Shown here piece after piece: positions 12,501-22,900 of a DNA stretch of 64,000 nucleotides. Position 1 is the first letter of the stretch; each line of letters opens with the position of its first letter. The position numbers were made by a program, and so were the translations under genes. Below the pieces are notes generated by a model. It did no database searches and had not been told where the DNA came from. It saw only the letters and a list, made by a program, of their open reading frames with translations. The stretch covers positions 33,532,001-33,596,000 of the forward strand of contig NC_070614.1 of the NCBI RefSeq assembly GCF_027172205.1, in the 5' to 3' direction. The stretch is from Podarcis raffonei (lineage: Eukaryota; Chordata; Lepidosauria; Squamata; Lacertidae).

Positions 12501-15500
12501 CTGCTTCAGGTCGTGGCGGATGTTCTCCTGGAGACACCTAGCTTGGTCGTCCTAGGGGATTTTAACATCCATGCCGACACGACCTTACAAGGGGTCGCTC
12601 GGGACTTCGTGGAAAGCATGGCCTCCATGGGGCTGTCCCTGAATAAGTCTGGCCCAACCCATAGCTGCGGACATGCCTTGGACCTGGTGTTTACCTCTAT
12701 GGATGTTGGTGATCTGACACTAAGTAAAAGCGAAACGAAAGAAGTGCCATGGTCAGATCACTTCCTGGTGCAACTGGACTTCTCTGCGACCCATCCCCTC
12801 TGCAGGGAGGTGGGACCAATTCGGATGGTCCGCCCCCGCCACTTAATGGATCCAAATGGTTTCCAGAGAGTGGTAGGGGATGCTTTATCCCATGTTGATG
12901 GCCTTTCAGCTGATTCCCTGGTGGCCCGCTGGAATGTGGAGTTAACCAGGGCTATTGACTGTTTGGCTCCGAAGCGCCCTCTCCGATTGCATGGAGCCCG
13001 GACAGCCCCGTGGTTTTCCACGGATCTGAGGGCAATGAAACAATCGTTGAGACGGCTAGAGCGCCGGTGGCGGATAACTCATTCCGAATCTGACCGGACA
13101 CAGGTTAGAGCTCAACGTCGAGCCTACCAAGTGGCGATAGCGACGGCGAAGAAGAATTTCTTCACCGCCTCTATTGCATCTGCAGAAAACAGTAGCAGGA
13201 GACTTTTTCAGGTGGTTCACAATTTAGCGGAACCACCTGCAACATCGGGGCCCAGTATGGGCCACATGTTCTCCTGCAATGATTTTGCAAAGTTTTTTGC
13301 AGATAAAATCGCTCAGATTCGGGAAGAAGTAGACTCCACCGTGGGAGCAGGGCCGGGGCGGGAGAGTGCTAGAGTTCTGTCTAGTCAAGTTGAGTGGGAT
13401 CAATTCCAATCTGTTACCTCTGAGGACGAGTGAAACCAACCACCTGTCTCCTGGATCCTTGCCCATCCTGGCTTATAAAAGCTAGCCGGGAAGGACTGGG
13501 CGATGGGCTTCGTGGGGTGGTGAATGCTTCCCTCCGTGAGGGAGCCTTCCCAGACCCGCTGAAAGAGGCGGTTATTAAACCGCTTCTTAAAAAACCATCT
13601 TTAGATGCGGCCACGATGGCCAACTATCGCCCAGTCTCAAATCTTCCATTCTTGGGCAAGGTGATTGAGCGAGCGGTTGCCGAACAACTCCAGGCACGCC
13701 TGGAAGAAGCGGACCATTTGGATCCCTTCCAGTCGGGATTCAGGCCTCATCATGGGACTGAAACTGCCTTGGTCGCACTGGTTGATGATCTCCGGCGGGC
13801 TAGGGACAAAGGTGAGAGCTGTTTCCTAGTTCTGCTGGATCTCTCAGCGGCGTTTGATACCATCGACCATAACATCCTTCTGGACCGTCTTGAGGGGCTG
13901 GGAGCTGGGGGCACTGTCATACAGTGGTTCCGCTCCTTCCTCCTGGGCCGTGTTCAGAAAGTGGTGGTGGGGGATGAGTGTTCAGACCCCTGGGCTCTCA
14001 CTTGTGGGGTGCCTCAGGGTTCTGTCCTCTCCCCCATGCTTTTCAACATTTACATGCAGCCGCTGGGAGAGATCATCAGGAGGTTTGGGCTGGGTGTTCA
14101 TCAGTATGCGGATGATACCCAGCTCTACCTCTCTTTTAAATCAGAACCAGTGAGGGCGGTGAAGGTCCTGTGTGAGTGTCTGGAGGCGGTTGGAGGATGG
14201 ATGGCGGCTAACAGATTGAGGTTGAATCCTGACAAGACAGAAGTACTGTTTTTGGGGGACAGGAGGCGGGCAGGTGTGGAGGATTCCCTGGTCCTGAATG
14301 GGGTAACTGTGCCCCTGAAGGACCAGGTGCGCAGCCTGGGAGTCATTTTGGACTCACAGCTGTCCATGGAGGCACAGGTCAAATCTGTGTCCAGGGCAGC
14401 TGTTTACCAGCTCCATCTGGTACGTAGGCTGAGACCCTATCTGCCTGCGGACTGTCTCGCCAGAGTGGTGCATGCTCTGGTTATCTCCCGCTTGGACTAC
14501 TGCAATGCGCTCTACGTGGGGCTACCTTTGAAGGTGACTCGGAAACTACAACTAATCCAGAATGCGGCAGCTAGACTGGTGACTGGGGGCGGCCGCCGAG
14601 ACCATATAACACCGGTCTTGAAAGACCTACACTGGCTCCCAGTACGTTTCCGAGCACAATTCAAAGTGTTGGTGCTGACCTTTAAAGCCCTAAACGGCCT
14701 CGGTCCAGTATACCTGAAGGAGCGTCTCCACCCCCATCATTCTGCCCGGACGCTGAGGTCCAGCGCCGAGGGCCTTCTGGCGGTTCCCTCATTGCGAGAA
14801 GCAAAGCTACAGGGAACCAGGCAGAGGGCCTTCTCGGTAGTGGCGCCCGCCCTGTGGAACGCCCTTCCAGCAGATGTCAAAGAGATAAACAACTACCTGA
14901 CATTCAGAAGACATCTTAAGGCAGCCCTGTTCAGGGAAGTTTTTAACGTGTGATATTTTACTGTATTTTTGGTTTTTATGGAAGCCGCCCAGAGTGGCTG
15001 GGGAGGCCCAGCCAGATGGGCGGGGTATAAATAATAAATTATTATTATTATTATTATAAAAGTCCTCCAAAGCTTGTGCTGACCTGACCAGCCACTGATG
15101 TCTCCCGATTCTGCTGCTTACATAGTTTACATTTTGTAGTTTTCTTCTCATGTTTTCTACTGTTTCTTCAGAAGTTTCAGCTGTGTTACAGATAATATCA
15201 GAAGATGCCATGGGGCTGGTGTGGGAAGCCAGACTTGGCCCACAGGTTCTAGATATGAAGTTTCAAAGCTTTCCCACACACCTTTCATTTTCAGTGGTAA
15301 TCACTTACTCAAAAAATACCTAATTTCTGATTTATTTCCTTCAGTTAGAATGCACACATGTCAACTTCTCTCACGAGAAGCAACGTTGGCGCGAGCTGCC
15401 TTGTTTACATTGTAAAAAAGTCAAGTACACTTTCTCTTTTTTTATGGATAGGTGTTGCCACTTGCAGTGTGCAATGAGCACTGCCATCCAGGCTGCAGCA

Positions 15501-17112
15501 GAAAAAAGAAGGAGGGATTGCCATTTTGTTGCTATGATTGTGCTTTATGTCCAGATGGGATGATTTCGAATCAAAATGGTAGGAGATATCATGCACACTG
15601 ATATAAAAAAAACCCATAATTCATTTAAACAGTTTCTTCTTTCGAGCAATACAATTCTCCTAAACACAGGAGCAAGTGTGGCAAACTAGCTATGACACAC
15701 GTCCAAATCCACTTGCTTTGGTCTCTATCTGGCCCAAGAAATTTATGTGGCCCCTCAGGTTCCTAGTAGCACTAGGACACGCCAGTGAAACTCCCAAACT
15801 TCAGTTGAGCCAAACAGCTTTTTCAGTTGAGAAAAAAACGTGGTATAACTCAAGTACTATTTTATATGATGGTTTTTCATTCTGCCTAGTTTAGCTGGCT
15901 TAGACAGGTGTAGACCCACTCCTGAGCATAGTTTGGATTTGGTGTAGCTTACTGCAGTTTGCTTTACACTAGCTTCTTGTGTATAACATTGTTCCCTCAC
16001 TGGTAATTGCTAATAAATATAATAAAACTAAGATTATCTAGAGCTGTGGGAGATATATTGCCTCCTGGCACTATCTTTTCAGTTGTCTACATTCATTTCG
16101 TATTACAAAATATGATACAGGTCAGGAGAACAGGATTATAGGAACTGATGTCTCATGAAAAATGTTGGCTTGTTTCTTGGAACTGATATATCATTGATTT
16201 GATTTTTCAGACATGAATTATTGCTTCAAATGTCAAGAAACTCAATTCCCAAATAAGAACAGAGACCAATGCATTCCCAAGATTCTCCATTTCCTCTCTT
16301 TCTCAGAACCCCTGGGGATCTGTTTAGCAGTCTTGGCTCTCTCTTTTTCTTTGATCACAGCTCTGATTCTTGGAGTCTTCACAAAACATTGGGACACTCC
16401 CATTGTCAAAGCCAACAATCAGGACCTAACATGCTCTCTGCTCATCAGCCTTTTTCTCTGCTTTCTCTGCTCCTTGCTATTCATCGCCAAGCCTCACATT
16501 GTGACCTGCTACTTACGACAAACTACTTTTGGCATTCTCTTCTCATTTGCTGTGTCTTGTGTGTTGGCAAAAACCATCACAGTGGTTCTGGCTTTCATGG
16601 CCACGAAACCAGGATCCAGGATGAGGAAATGGGTGGGGAAAACATTCACAAACTCTATTCTGCTTGCCTGTTCCTTTATACAAACCTGCATTTGTACTGT
16701 ATGGCTCAGTACTGCTCCGCCATTTCTAGAGTTTGACATGTACTCAATGAATGAAGAAATTGTAGTAAAATGCAATGAAGGTTCAATTTCAATGTTTTAT
16801 TGTGTCCTTGGTTACTTGGGATTTCTGGCTAGTGTTAGCTTTGCCGTGGCTTTCCAGGCCAGAAAGTTGCCAGACAGTTTCAATGAAGCGAAGTTCATCA
16901 CTTTCAGCATGTTGGTGTTTTGCAGTGTTTGGTTGTCCTTTGTTCCCTCTTACCTGAGCACCAAGGGGAAATACATGGTGGCTGTGGAGATCTTCTCCAT
17001 CTTGGCCTCCAGTGCTGGGTTATTGGGATGCATCTTTTCCCCAAAATGCTACATAATTATCATGAGGCCTGACTTTAACAGCAAAAACCAGATAATTTGC
17101 AGAAATCAATAA
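5343..17112 (+). CDS. Vomeronasal type-2 receptor g2 (class II), frameshifted in exon 1; probable pseudogene or sequence error
   Basis: Six exons: 5343-5565, 6497-6788, 7747-8604, 9879-10106, 15452-15578, 16211-17112. The intact class is 876 residues: signal peptide ('MFLRQLFLF' at the start), Venus-flytrap ligand-binding domain about 25-530, cysteine-rich domain about 535-595, 7TM about 605-850. The ATG at 5343 follows from the signal peptide and from g5 and g8. Exon 1 is 223 nt where g5 and g8 have 224: one T is missing near 5526-5530, next to a G-to-A change, giving a stop at 5544-5546. The other five exons are open with good splice sites. Intron 4 is about 5.3 kb because it holds a full L2 LINE; in g5 it is 0.8 kb. 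If the deletion is real, this copy cannot make the receptor from this start. Confidence 0.85.
6789..7746. other. Intron 2 of g2, nothing recognised
   Basis: About 960 bp, mostly AT-rich. The 3' part differs from triad B, where about 38788-38930 holds unrelated sequence. No repeat family was identified with confidence. Confidence 0.5.
8760..8814 (+). pseudogene. Fossil of a V2R exon-3 3' end inside g2 intron 3
   Basis: The segment ends 'aaaatctgcagccttggcag' directly before 'gtaagag'. That is the same wording as the true ends of exon 3 in this array (for example 8585-8604 of g2), including the splice donor. It lies about 200 bp after the real exon-3 end. It is absent from g5 intron 3 and present in g8 (57157-57211). 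Confidence 0.65.
8925..9050 (+). repeat. 5'-truncated tRNA-derived, CR1-tailed SINE
   Basis: 'gggttcgagccccatgttgg' is a tRNA T-arm/B-box segment. 'gattcctgcattgcaggaa' and a terminal 'ctatgactctatgattct' follow, as in tRNA-Ile/CR1 SINEs of squamates. The tRNA 5' half is missing. It abuts a CR1 3' end. The copy in the duplicated block is at about 57322-57447. Confidence 0.6.
9055..9250 (+). mobile_element. CR1 LINE 3' end, 5'-truncated
   Basis: Contains the widespread CR1 3' wording: 'gaggttggatggccatct', 'ttggactagataaccctcag', 'ttccaactctacaattctat', ending in 'ATTCTATGATT'. Only the last 200 bp or so are present, with no RT. The copy in block C is at about 57452-57647. Absent from g5 intron 3. 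Confidence 0.8.
9463..9534. repeat. (AAGG)n-(AG)n microsatellite
   Basis: About 40 bp of AAGG units followed by AG units. Length differs from the duplicate at 57860-57937. In g5 a mostly AG version lies at 40262-40314 next to a MITE. Confidence 0.95.
9560..9761 (-). mobile_element. Short 5'-truncated LINE-like retroposon with 14-bp target duplication
   Basis: Bounded by direct repeats 'cataatggaatctc' at 9546-9559 and 9762-9775. The + strand begins T-rich ('ttttaaatttttattg'), which suggests an A-rich 3' end on the minus strand. g5 holds an unfilled site (about 40331-40344). The family is uncertain, possibly L1-like. The duplicate is at 57963-58165. Confidence 0.7.
10648..11690 (+). repeat. 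Nine-monomer tandem array forming the LINE 5' region
   Basis: Units begin 'cccaggaggactcccctg' at 10648, 10762, 10876, 10990, 11108, 11226, 11339, 11457 and 11570, with spacing of 113-118 bp. Each has a 'ggggcggggcct' GC-box-like core. Two unit lengths differ by a 'ctgc' and/or 'cttc' insertion. The last unit is diverged. Open frames on the minus strand here are by-products of the repeat. Promoter function is inferred from the layout. Confidence 0.9.
11886..13433 (+). CDS. L2 LINE endonuclease-containing N-terminal part of ORF2
   Basis: An APE-type endonuclease that would nick target DNA for retrotransposition. ATG codons in frame are at 11940 and 12105; the second directly precedes the domain and is the likelier start. 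Motifs in order: 'LLCNARSM', 'VTETWLDE', 'LLVYRPP', '[11 protein letters not shown]', 'HALDLVFTS', '[11 protein letters not shown]'. A basic linker with '[13 protein letters not shown]' and 'NFFTASI' follows, as in other L2/CR1 ORF2 proteins. The frame stops with TGA at 13431-13433 just before the RT domain. In related elements this junction is continuous, so a small non-triplet deletion is likely here. The duplicate at 60290-61837 has the same stop. Confidence 0.9.
   Translation: MFLGGGVRAAGEWAPAHKMAGACSTGGDALGQLISVITGRRRSYAKTRPRHYRGGRLSRCLRTIPASGSGLDRMDTRISKGYPHDLKVLLCNARSMIHKTTAIHDLIMDGGLDPACVTETWLDEADGPVLAAACPPGFSYAQQPRSCGRGGGVAVIFRKSLVCTRRPIGKTQFSECMFWKLGNRGSTGFLLVYRPPRCTKDSLSELLQVVADVLLETPSLVVLGDFNIHADTTLQGVARDFVESMASMGLSLNKSGPTHSCGHALDLVFTSMDVGDLTLSKSETKEVPWSDHFLVQLDFSATHPLCREVGPIRMVRPRHLMDPNGFQRVVGDALSHVDGLSADSLVARWNVELTRAIDCLAPKRPLRLHGARTAPWFSTDLRAMKQSLRRLERRWRITHSESDRTQVRAQRRAYQVAIATAKKNFFTASIASAENSSRRLFQVVHNLAEPPATSGPSMGHMFSCNDFAKFFADKIAQIREEVDSTVGAGPGRESARVLSSQVEWDQFQSVTSEDE
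13430..14953 (+). CDS. L2 LINE reverse transcriptase part of ORF2
   Basis: The RT that would copy LINE RNA at the nicked target. It opens at a non-ATG codon with '[14 protein letters not shown]', which normally continues from the endonuclease frame. Motifs: '[13 protein letters not shown]', '[15 protein letters not shown]', '[13 protein letters not shown]', '[17 protein letters not shown]', the catalytic '[11 protein letters not shown]', '[15 protein letters not shown]' and '[11 protein letters not shown]'. The C-terminal L2-type domain carries '[20 protein letters not shown]' and ends '[16 protein letters not shown]'. The frame differs by one base from the upstream endonuclease. It is 507 residues with no internal stop, which argues for a young insertion. 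Confidence 0.92.
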   Translation: MKPTTCLLDPCPSWLIKASREGLGDGLRGVVNASLREGAFPDPLKEAVIKPLLKKPSLDAATMANYRPVSNLPFLGKVIERAVAEQLQARLEEADHLDPFQSGFRPHHGTETALVALVDDLRRARDKGESCFLVLLDLSAAFDTIDHNILLDRLEGLGAGGTVIQWFRSFLLGRVQKVVVGDECSDPWALTCGVPQGSVLSPMLFNIYMQPLGEIIRRFGLGVHQYADDTQLYLSFKSEPVRAVKVLCECLEAVGGWMAANRLRLNPDKTEVLFLGDRRRAGVEDSLVLNGVTVPLKDQVRSLGVILDSQLSMEAQVKSVSRAAVYQLHLVRRLRPYLPADCLARVVHALVISRLDYCNALYVGLPLKVTRKLQLIQNAAARLVTGGGRRDHITPVLKDLHWLPVRFRAQFKVLVLTFKALNGLGPVYLKERLHPHHSARTLRSSAEGLLAVPSLREAKLQGTRQRAFSVVAPALWNALPADVKEINNYLTFRRHLKAALFREVFNV

Positions 17113-18101
17113 GAATCTATCCATTCTGGTTTTTTCTGAGTCTTTCTTTTCTTTTCGACAATTGTGATATTTATTGCTTATTACAAAAAAATAAAAGGAC
17201 CCTCTGTCCTTCCCATGTTTTCTTTTCACACTCATTCGTCTAAATATTTATTGAGGAACAGTCTTTGCAGCCCAGCCCAGCAGTGTTGGTGTGAGAAGCC
17301 AGCTTTTCACACCATCCACATGGTGGAGAAGCACTTTGCCGCCACAAGGGATTCTGGGCCAAGAGCAGGAACTTATCAATATCTATGCTGGGTCCCCAAA
17401 GGATAGGTCTTAAGAACGAAAGAGAGTGGACTGGGTGATCGTTGAATACATGCCCAATGCCTATGCCAAGCCTATTTTTCTGCAATCAATAAGCTGTTAA
17501 CTAATTTAATTCAGCATTAGACTCCTTGCCTTTATTTACCACATAATCCCCCCTCTCCCACCCAAAGCTTCACTGTACCTGGGTCTGAAATCAAGACCAG
17601 CTTCATAAAAAACACAGTAAGTGCATTGAGCTTTTTGCCATAAGAAGGGAGAAGGGATAGGACGGTAATATTAATGGCACTTCTATCCTATGTATGTCTC
17701 CTTCATCTCTACCTCAGTTCCAGGGACTATGTCATCACCTGCCAGTTCTCTCCATAGGCCCTATTTACTTTATATGCCACATTTCTCCAACTAGATTGCA
17801 CATGTTTAAAGTAGCATTTTGCACAGGAGAGTATTCTGGATAAATTGGAACCCCCCTGTAATTATATCAGATACCTATGATTTATCCTCAAATTTCTCCA
17901 TGTGGATTTGTTAGGACCACAAATACATTAGCAAACAGAGTCTGGATGTTCATATGAAATATATCTAAGCTTGCTAAGAACATGTATAAGGGGCTTGGGG
18001 GGGAAGAGCTATCCTAACCTAATCTTTAATGAAAGTAGTTGAAGGAGGTGAATAGATAGAAAAGAGAAGTGTAGATCACATTTTGCCCTGAGATTTCAGG
18101 G
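17113..18101. other. Intergenic spacer between g2 and g3
   Basis: Holds a possible polyadenylation signal 'aataaa' at about 17190, 78 bp after the g2 stop, and the upstream conserved block of g3 at 17822-17893. Nothing else was recognised. Part of it (17245-17335) is retained beside the deletion that removed the 5' half of psi-g6. Confidence 0.55.
17822..17893 (+). promoter_or_regulatory. Conserved upstream block of g3 (candidate V2R promoter element)
   Basis: 210-280 bp before the ATG at 18102. It reads 'gcacaggagagtattctgga', then 'tgtaattatatcagat' and 'ctatgatttatcctc', and aligns with the blocks before the class I and II genes. The most diverged member, but the TGTAATTAT and ATGATTTATC cores stand out. 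Confidence 0.5.
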
Positions 18102-19947
18102 ATGTGTTTGTGGTGGTTATTCCTCTTTCTGTGGCTTCAGCTTCCTCCAACAGTGACAAAGGAAGATAGTGATACGTGCACTATGACTGAACCATTTCAA
18201 TTCCCCTATGAGTATGATCAAAAAGGGGACCTAATCATAGGACAGATGACTTCTCAGTATGGCTTTGTATCTGATGAATTTTATTTCCATGAACACCCTA
18301 AAACCAGCATCATATATGAACTACTGTAAGTGTGTTTTGCCCTTCATAACCTGCAATCGGTCAGGTTTGTTTCTATACACACTGTGAGGGAATGTGACCT
18401 TTTGCACCAGTCCCTGCTGATAAGAAAATAGCTCATGCAGTAAAGTTAAAGCCCTTATTGGGTAGGATTAGAGGGGGAGGAGAGAACATAAAAGCAAAAT
18501 ACAAATATCTGAAGTTCCCAAACAGTCACCCCAACTAGGCTGCTGGGTCATCCTCACACTATGAAGAAATGTGTTAGCGATATGCCTAAATTCCCAAAGC
18601 ATATTATCATGACAAGTTGTCTATGCTGTATGTTCCATTTTTTGTAATGTGTATTTTTACCATAGCTCCCATCATGAGTCCCGGTTTGTGAATTTTAAGT
18701 GAGCACAAGTGATGCTGTGTGTGCTTTCTTAGCTGCAAATTATTGATGTGGAATGTATACATGCTTGTAATTATGTGCAGTGCTTGGCTGTTACTTTCAC
18801 CATATTATGAATGATTGCAGCTTGTGGCAGCGTGTGCTGGGTTGAAATTGTTACTTTAGTTGTATATTTTAAATTTATGTTTTCCTCTTGATAGGTTCCT
18901 TGCAGCAGTCTGAGTAAGTACAATGCATGGCATAATTGAATTTTTAAATATGCAAACTTCCATCCTAATAGTATCATGGCATTCTCAAAGAAAAATGCTT
19001 CATGAAAAAATAGATATCTCTCTTATATAAAATATCACACTTTTATTAGTGCAAGGCCAAAGAATTATCAGCACATTGTCTCTTTGGTATTCGCTGTGAA
19101 AGAGATAAATGAGAACCAAAAGGTCCTACCAAATGTAAGCCTGGGATTCCACATTTATGATGGCTACACAAACGCAGGGATGACTCATCAAAACACCATG
19201 AAACTTCTGTCCACCTCGGAAAGGATTGTTCCCAACTTCAAATGTGACAAGAAAAAGAAAATCATAGCTGTCATTGGAGGACTTTACTCTGATATTTCCC
19301 TTCACATGGCAACTGTCTTAGGCATCTACAAAATTCCCCAGGTAGAGTGTATCCTCTGGAACTGGTCTCTTGTCCTTTTTCATTAGTGGAAAATGAATGA
19401 CAATGGACACAAAAGTTCATAAAATAATTTTTTTTGGAAGAAATATACATGCCTCTTCATTATATAGATGGGGAATAGGGACTTATGCACAATTTCATCT
19501 TGAGGTCAGCATACATCCTAAGGCAGTGCTTTATATGTTTTGCAAATATGATGCACAAGAGATTCCTAGATTATTTTCACAGACTAATTTGCTGTTTGAG
19601 TGTTTCTAATGAGGATACCTCAAACTAGTATTGTGTTGAACTATTCATTGGAAGTAAATAAAAAAAATGTCCAGTAGCACCTTAGAGACCAACTAAGTAT
19701 GTTCTGGGTATAAGCTTTCGTATGCACATTCATTGGAAGGTTTCAGAAGGAAAGGCTGGGCTGGGGTAACAAATTTGAATAACTTGAAAATTTGAATAAT
19801 TTGAAATTTTCAGATATCCCACAAATACACAAATATACAAATAACACAATAAAGATGCTGGCATCTATGAACAATTGAATAGTACTTTTAATACTCTCAG
19901 AACTTGTAGCCCAAGAACACTTATCTTGATAACTCAACAATATTCCT

Positions 19948-19986
<39 letters not shown>

Positions 19987-22900
19987 CCTTCTCTCTCTCT
20001 CTCTCTTCACATGGATTCCATGTCAGCAGTAATCCGGGTTGAATCCTTACTGTTTTGTTTAATTTGTGTGCATTCTGGTGAAACTAACATTTCCACTCCC
20101 CTTTTCAGATTGCCAACTGTGTATTAGCTCCAGTGATGAAAATTGAGCCTGAGATATTATCTTTTTACCGGATGGTACCGAATGAAGTATATCAGTACAA
20201 AGGAATTGTCCATCTCCTTCTGTATTTCCAGTGGACATGGGTGGGGATACTTGCATCAGATCATGAGAATGGAGAAAAGTTCATACAGACTATGCTGTCA
20301 CTGTTCGCTCAGCATGGAATCTGTGCAGCCTTCATTGAAAAAACACCTTCCATGTCTCAAACGGCAAAGCATTTAGGTTCACTAGGACTCTTTCGGGCCA
20401 AGTCCTTTTCAATGACCATCTCCAAAGTCAAAGTATTGGTTGCATGTGCAGAACCTCAGACTATGACAGCACTGATATGGTTGATATATTTCTTTTCAAT
20501 AGTAGAGGGTATCACAGAGATAGCTATGGGTAAAGTGTGGATTATGACAGCCCAATGGGATTTCTCATTAAATACAATGCAAAAGACTTCTGATATCCAG
20601 GTTTTTGATGGTGCCTTGTCTTTTGCAATTAACTCAAATGAAGTGGTAGGATTTAAGGAATTCCTGAAGATTCGAAATCCGAATGTCATCAAAGAAGATG
20701 GTTTTATCAGGATCTTTTGGCAGCATGCATTCAACTGCATATTTTCTGATCCCAGTGAGCACAGAGAATTGACTGATTCATGTACTGGCCAAGAGAATCT
20801 GCAGAGCCTTCCTCACACTATTTTTGAAATGAGCATGACTGGCCAAAGTTACAGTATCTATAATGCCGTTCAGACAATAGCACATGCTATACATAACATA
20901 TACTCAATGAATCTGAAATGGAGAACAGTAATGGAAAGATGTAGACTGGGTCTTCAAATTCTGCAACCGTGGCAAGTAAGATTCTATATCCTGAACAAAC
21001 AAACAAAACATAGCTAATCTGATATGTGAGGAAAGTCAATTCATGGAGTAGATCAACAGAACAAAATATGTAAACACTATTGACTTTCCCTTAAATACTG
21101 CCCCCTCACATTAACTTATCCTTGATTACTTGTGCACCCTAAGTATACAAGTATCACACTAATGGAAATGTGATTTTGATAAACTTATTATTGGAGTTAT
21201 GGCACTGCCTTGTAAAATCTATTTCACAGGTACCACTCTGCTGAACAAAACGCTTAATTTGATCAGTTTTCTGCAAAAAATAAAGTGAGCTACATAGGGA
21301 GGTGAGGAATTATAATCTTACCATGTAAGAAAAGGAGAGAGGCTTAACGTGTCTGGAAGATAGCACTGGAAAACGAAGCAAATTCAGGAAACTTGAGATG
21401 TAAATAAAATGGGTTTAGGCAATGTGAACTTATAAATGACAATGATCTCTGGGAAATGAGAAAGCAAGTGAGCAATGAATACATTGACACAAACATAGTT
21501 ACCTCTTACAAGATGGAGATGATATATTGGAAGAAATTGGAGTCTAGGATTAGGGCTGTACACCTTGAACCTTGGAGTAGCTAGGTATGAATTTAGAACA
21601 AAAAAATTAGTCTCTTGAATCAGACCCAACACATAGTGCTGCTGCTGCTGCTGATGTCCCATGTTTTGTAGAAACAGTGGCCAAAACAGATGCCTACAAT
21701 CAGGACATGAGGGAAAATGCACTGTACCGCTCATGCACAAAGCAACTGATATTCAGACAAGCTAAAGATAGCCTTATCCTCTATGAAATTATCAAATCAT
21801 GTAAAGCTTGCCTACTTTCCTTTGTTTCTGCCTCCCTCCTTCCACTACTACATCGGATAGTGCTTAGAGGAATTTCAGAAAAGACAAAGATTAAATATCT
21901 GTTGTGCAATTATTGCTTTCCTCTCTTAAAAGCAGGAGCATGTGTTGCTGTGTTTCGCCTTTACCAATTTGTAATGTATGTGTTTGATATTTTCAATATA
22001 GCTTCACTCTTTCCTGAGGAGCGTCTCATTTAACAACAGTGCTGGTGACACAGTGTCTTTTGACAAGAATGGTGAATTAGAAGCCGGATTTGATATTATA
22101 AACTGGATTAGTTTTCCAAATCAATCGTTCTTGCGAGTGAAAGTTGGAAGGATGGATTCACAGACTTTGCCACATGAAGGAATCACCCTTAACAAGGAGG
22201 CCATCAGGTGGCACAGCATGTTTAATCAGGTGGGATTTGATCATATACTGTGCAGACATGATTACTTATGAGAAGCCTAACTATTTACCTCATGTGGGAC
22301 ATGCAAAGCAGCAGCTGGGGAAAAGGGGGATATGCTGGCATTGTCAATCACCAGTGCTAGGGAAGCACTGAACCACTGGTGGAGGAAGAGGAGTGCGGGG
22401 GGAGTGCACAGCCCCCAGCAGTGTGATCCCGGTGGGGTGCCATCATGCTGGGCACCATGCCCCTGCAGGCATGCCCTGCCCACAGTACACACGCCACACC
22501 CTTGTGGGCAGTGTGCCACGCCCCCGGGATGTGCGCCAGCTCTGCCCTCAACTGCTCTCTGCCCCCAGGTGCCGGAATATGAAGCTCCACTACTGCAGTG
22601 AGCATGGGGCTTTGCAAGTAATGATCATCCATCAGCTGATCATCAGCTGTGCATTTGCATTTGCCAGTCGATTTTCCTTAGATACTCAAGGTACATACTG
22701 TAACAGTCGCTCAAATAAGATTCCATTTTCTCAAACTCCTCTTTTTCACAGTGGTATAGTGAAGTATAAAAAGTATAAAAGTATAAAAAAATAGACTTTC
22801 CTTATTTCTTTTGGACTAGTAAAATGCTTATCTTTGTCTACAATATTATTTATCCACTTATTCTTTCTTCTTGAAGTTGCTATGCTAGCAGTTTACCAGG

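Larger units (their letters stand above)
10645..15055 (+). mobile_element. Near full-length L2-clade LINE in g2 intron 4
   Basis: 4.4-kb non-LTR retrotransposon: a GC-rich 5' monomer array (10648 to about 11690), an AT-rich leader (about 11690-11885), an endonuclease frame, a reverse transcriptase frame, then a 3' UTR ('gccgcccagagtggctgg', 'gatgggcggggtataaat') and an (ATT)n tail. The flanking direct repeat 'ataaaa' occurs at 10639-10644 and 15056-15061. Triad B has the empty site at 41181-41186, so the array and LINE arrived together. The L2 assignment rests on the RT and C-terminal wording ('[12 protein letters not shown]', '[14 protein letters not shown]', '[13 protein letters not shown]'). 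No separate ORF1 is seen. The endonuclease and RT are in different frames, so this copy is probably not autonomous. Confidence 0.93.
1..15596. repeat. Segmental duplication, copy A (partner 48398-64000)
   Basis: The whole stretch realigns to 48398-64000 with an offset of 48397, then 48396, 48397, 48403 and finally 48404. The offset shifts come from a poly-C run (11 versus 10 C), one base in a receptor exon 1, an AAGG/AG microsatellite and an A-run. Only a few substitutions were noticed by eye (for example near 1185, 5241, 5265 and 6836), and none in the 4.4-kb LINE. Both ends run to the window edges, so the true block is longer. Confidence 0.93.

Noticed and set aside
22393-22794. Histidine/cysteine-rich open frame in g3 intron 4
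   Set aside because: Composition effect of the GC-rich insert. No second copy, splice context or domain supports a gene.
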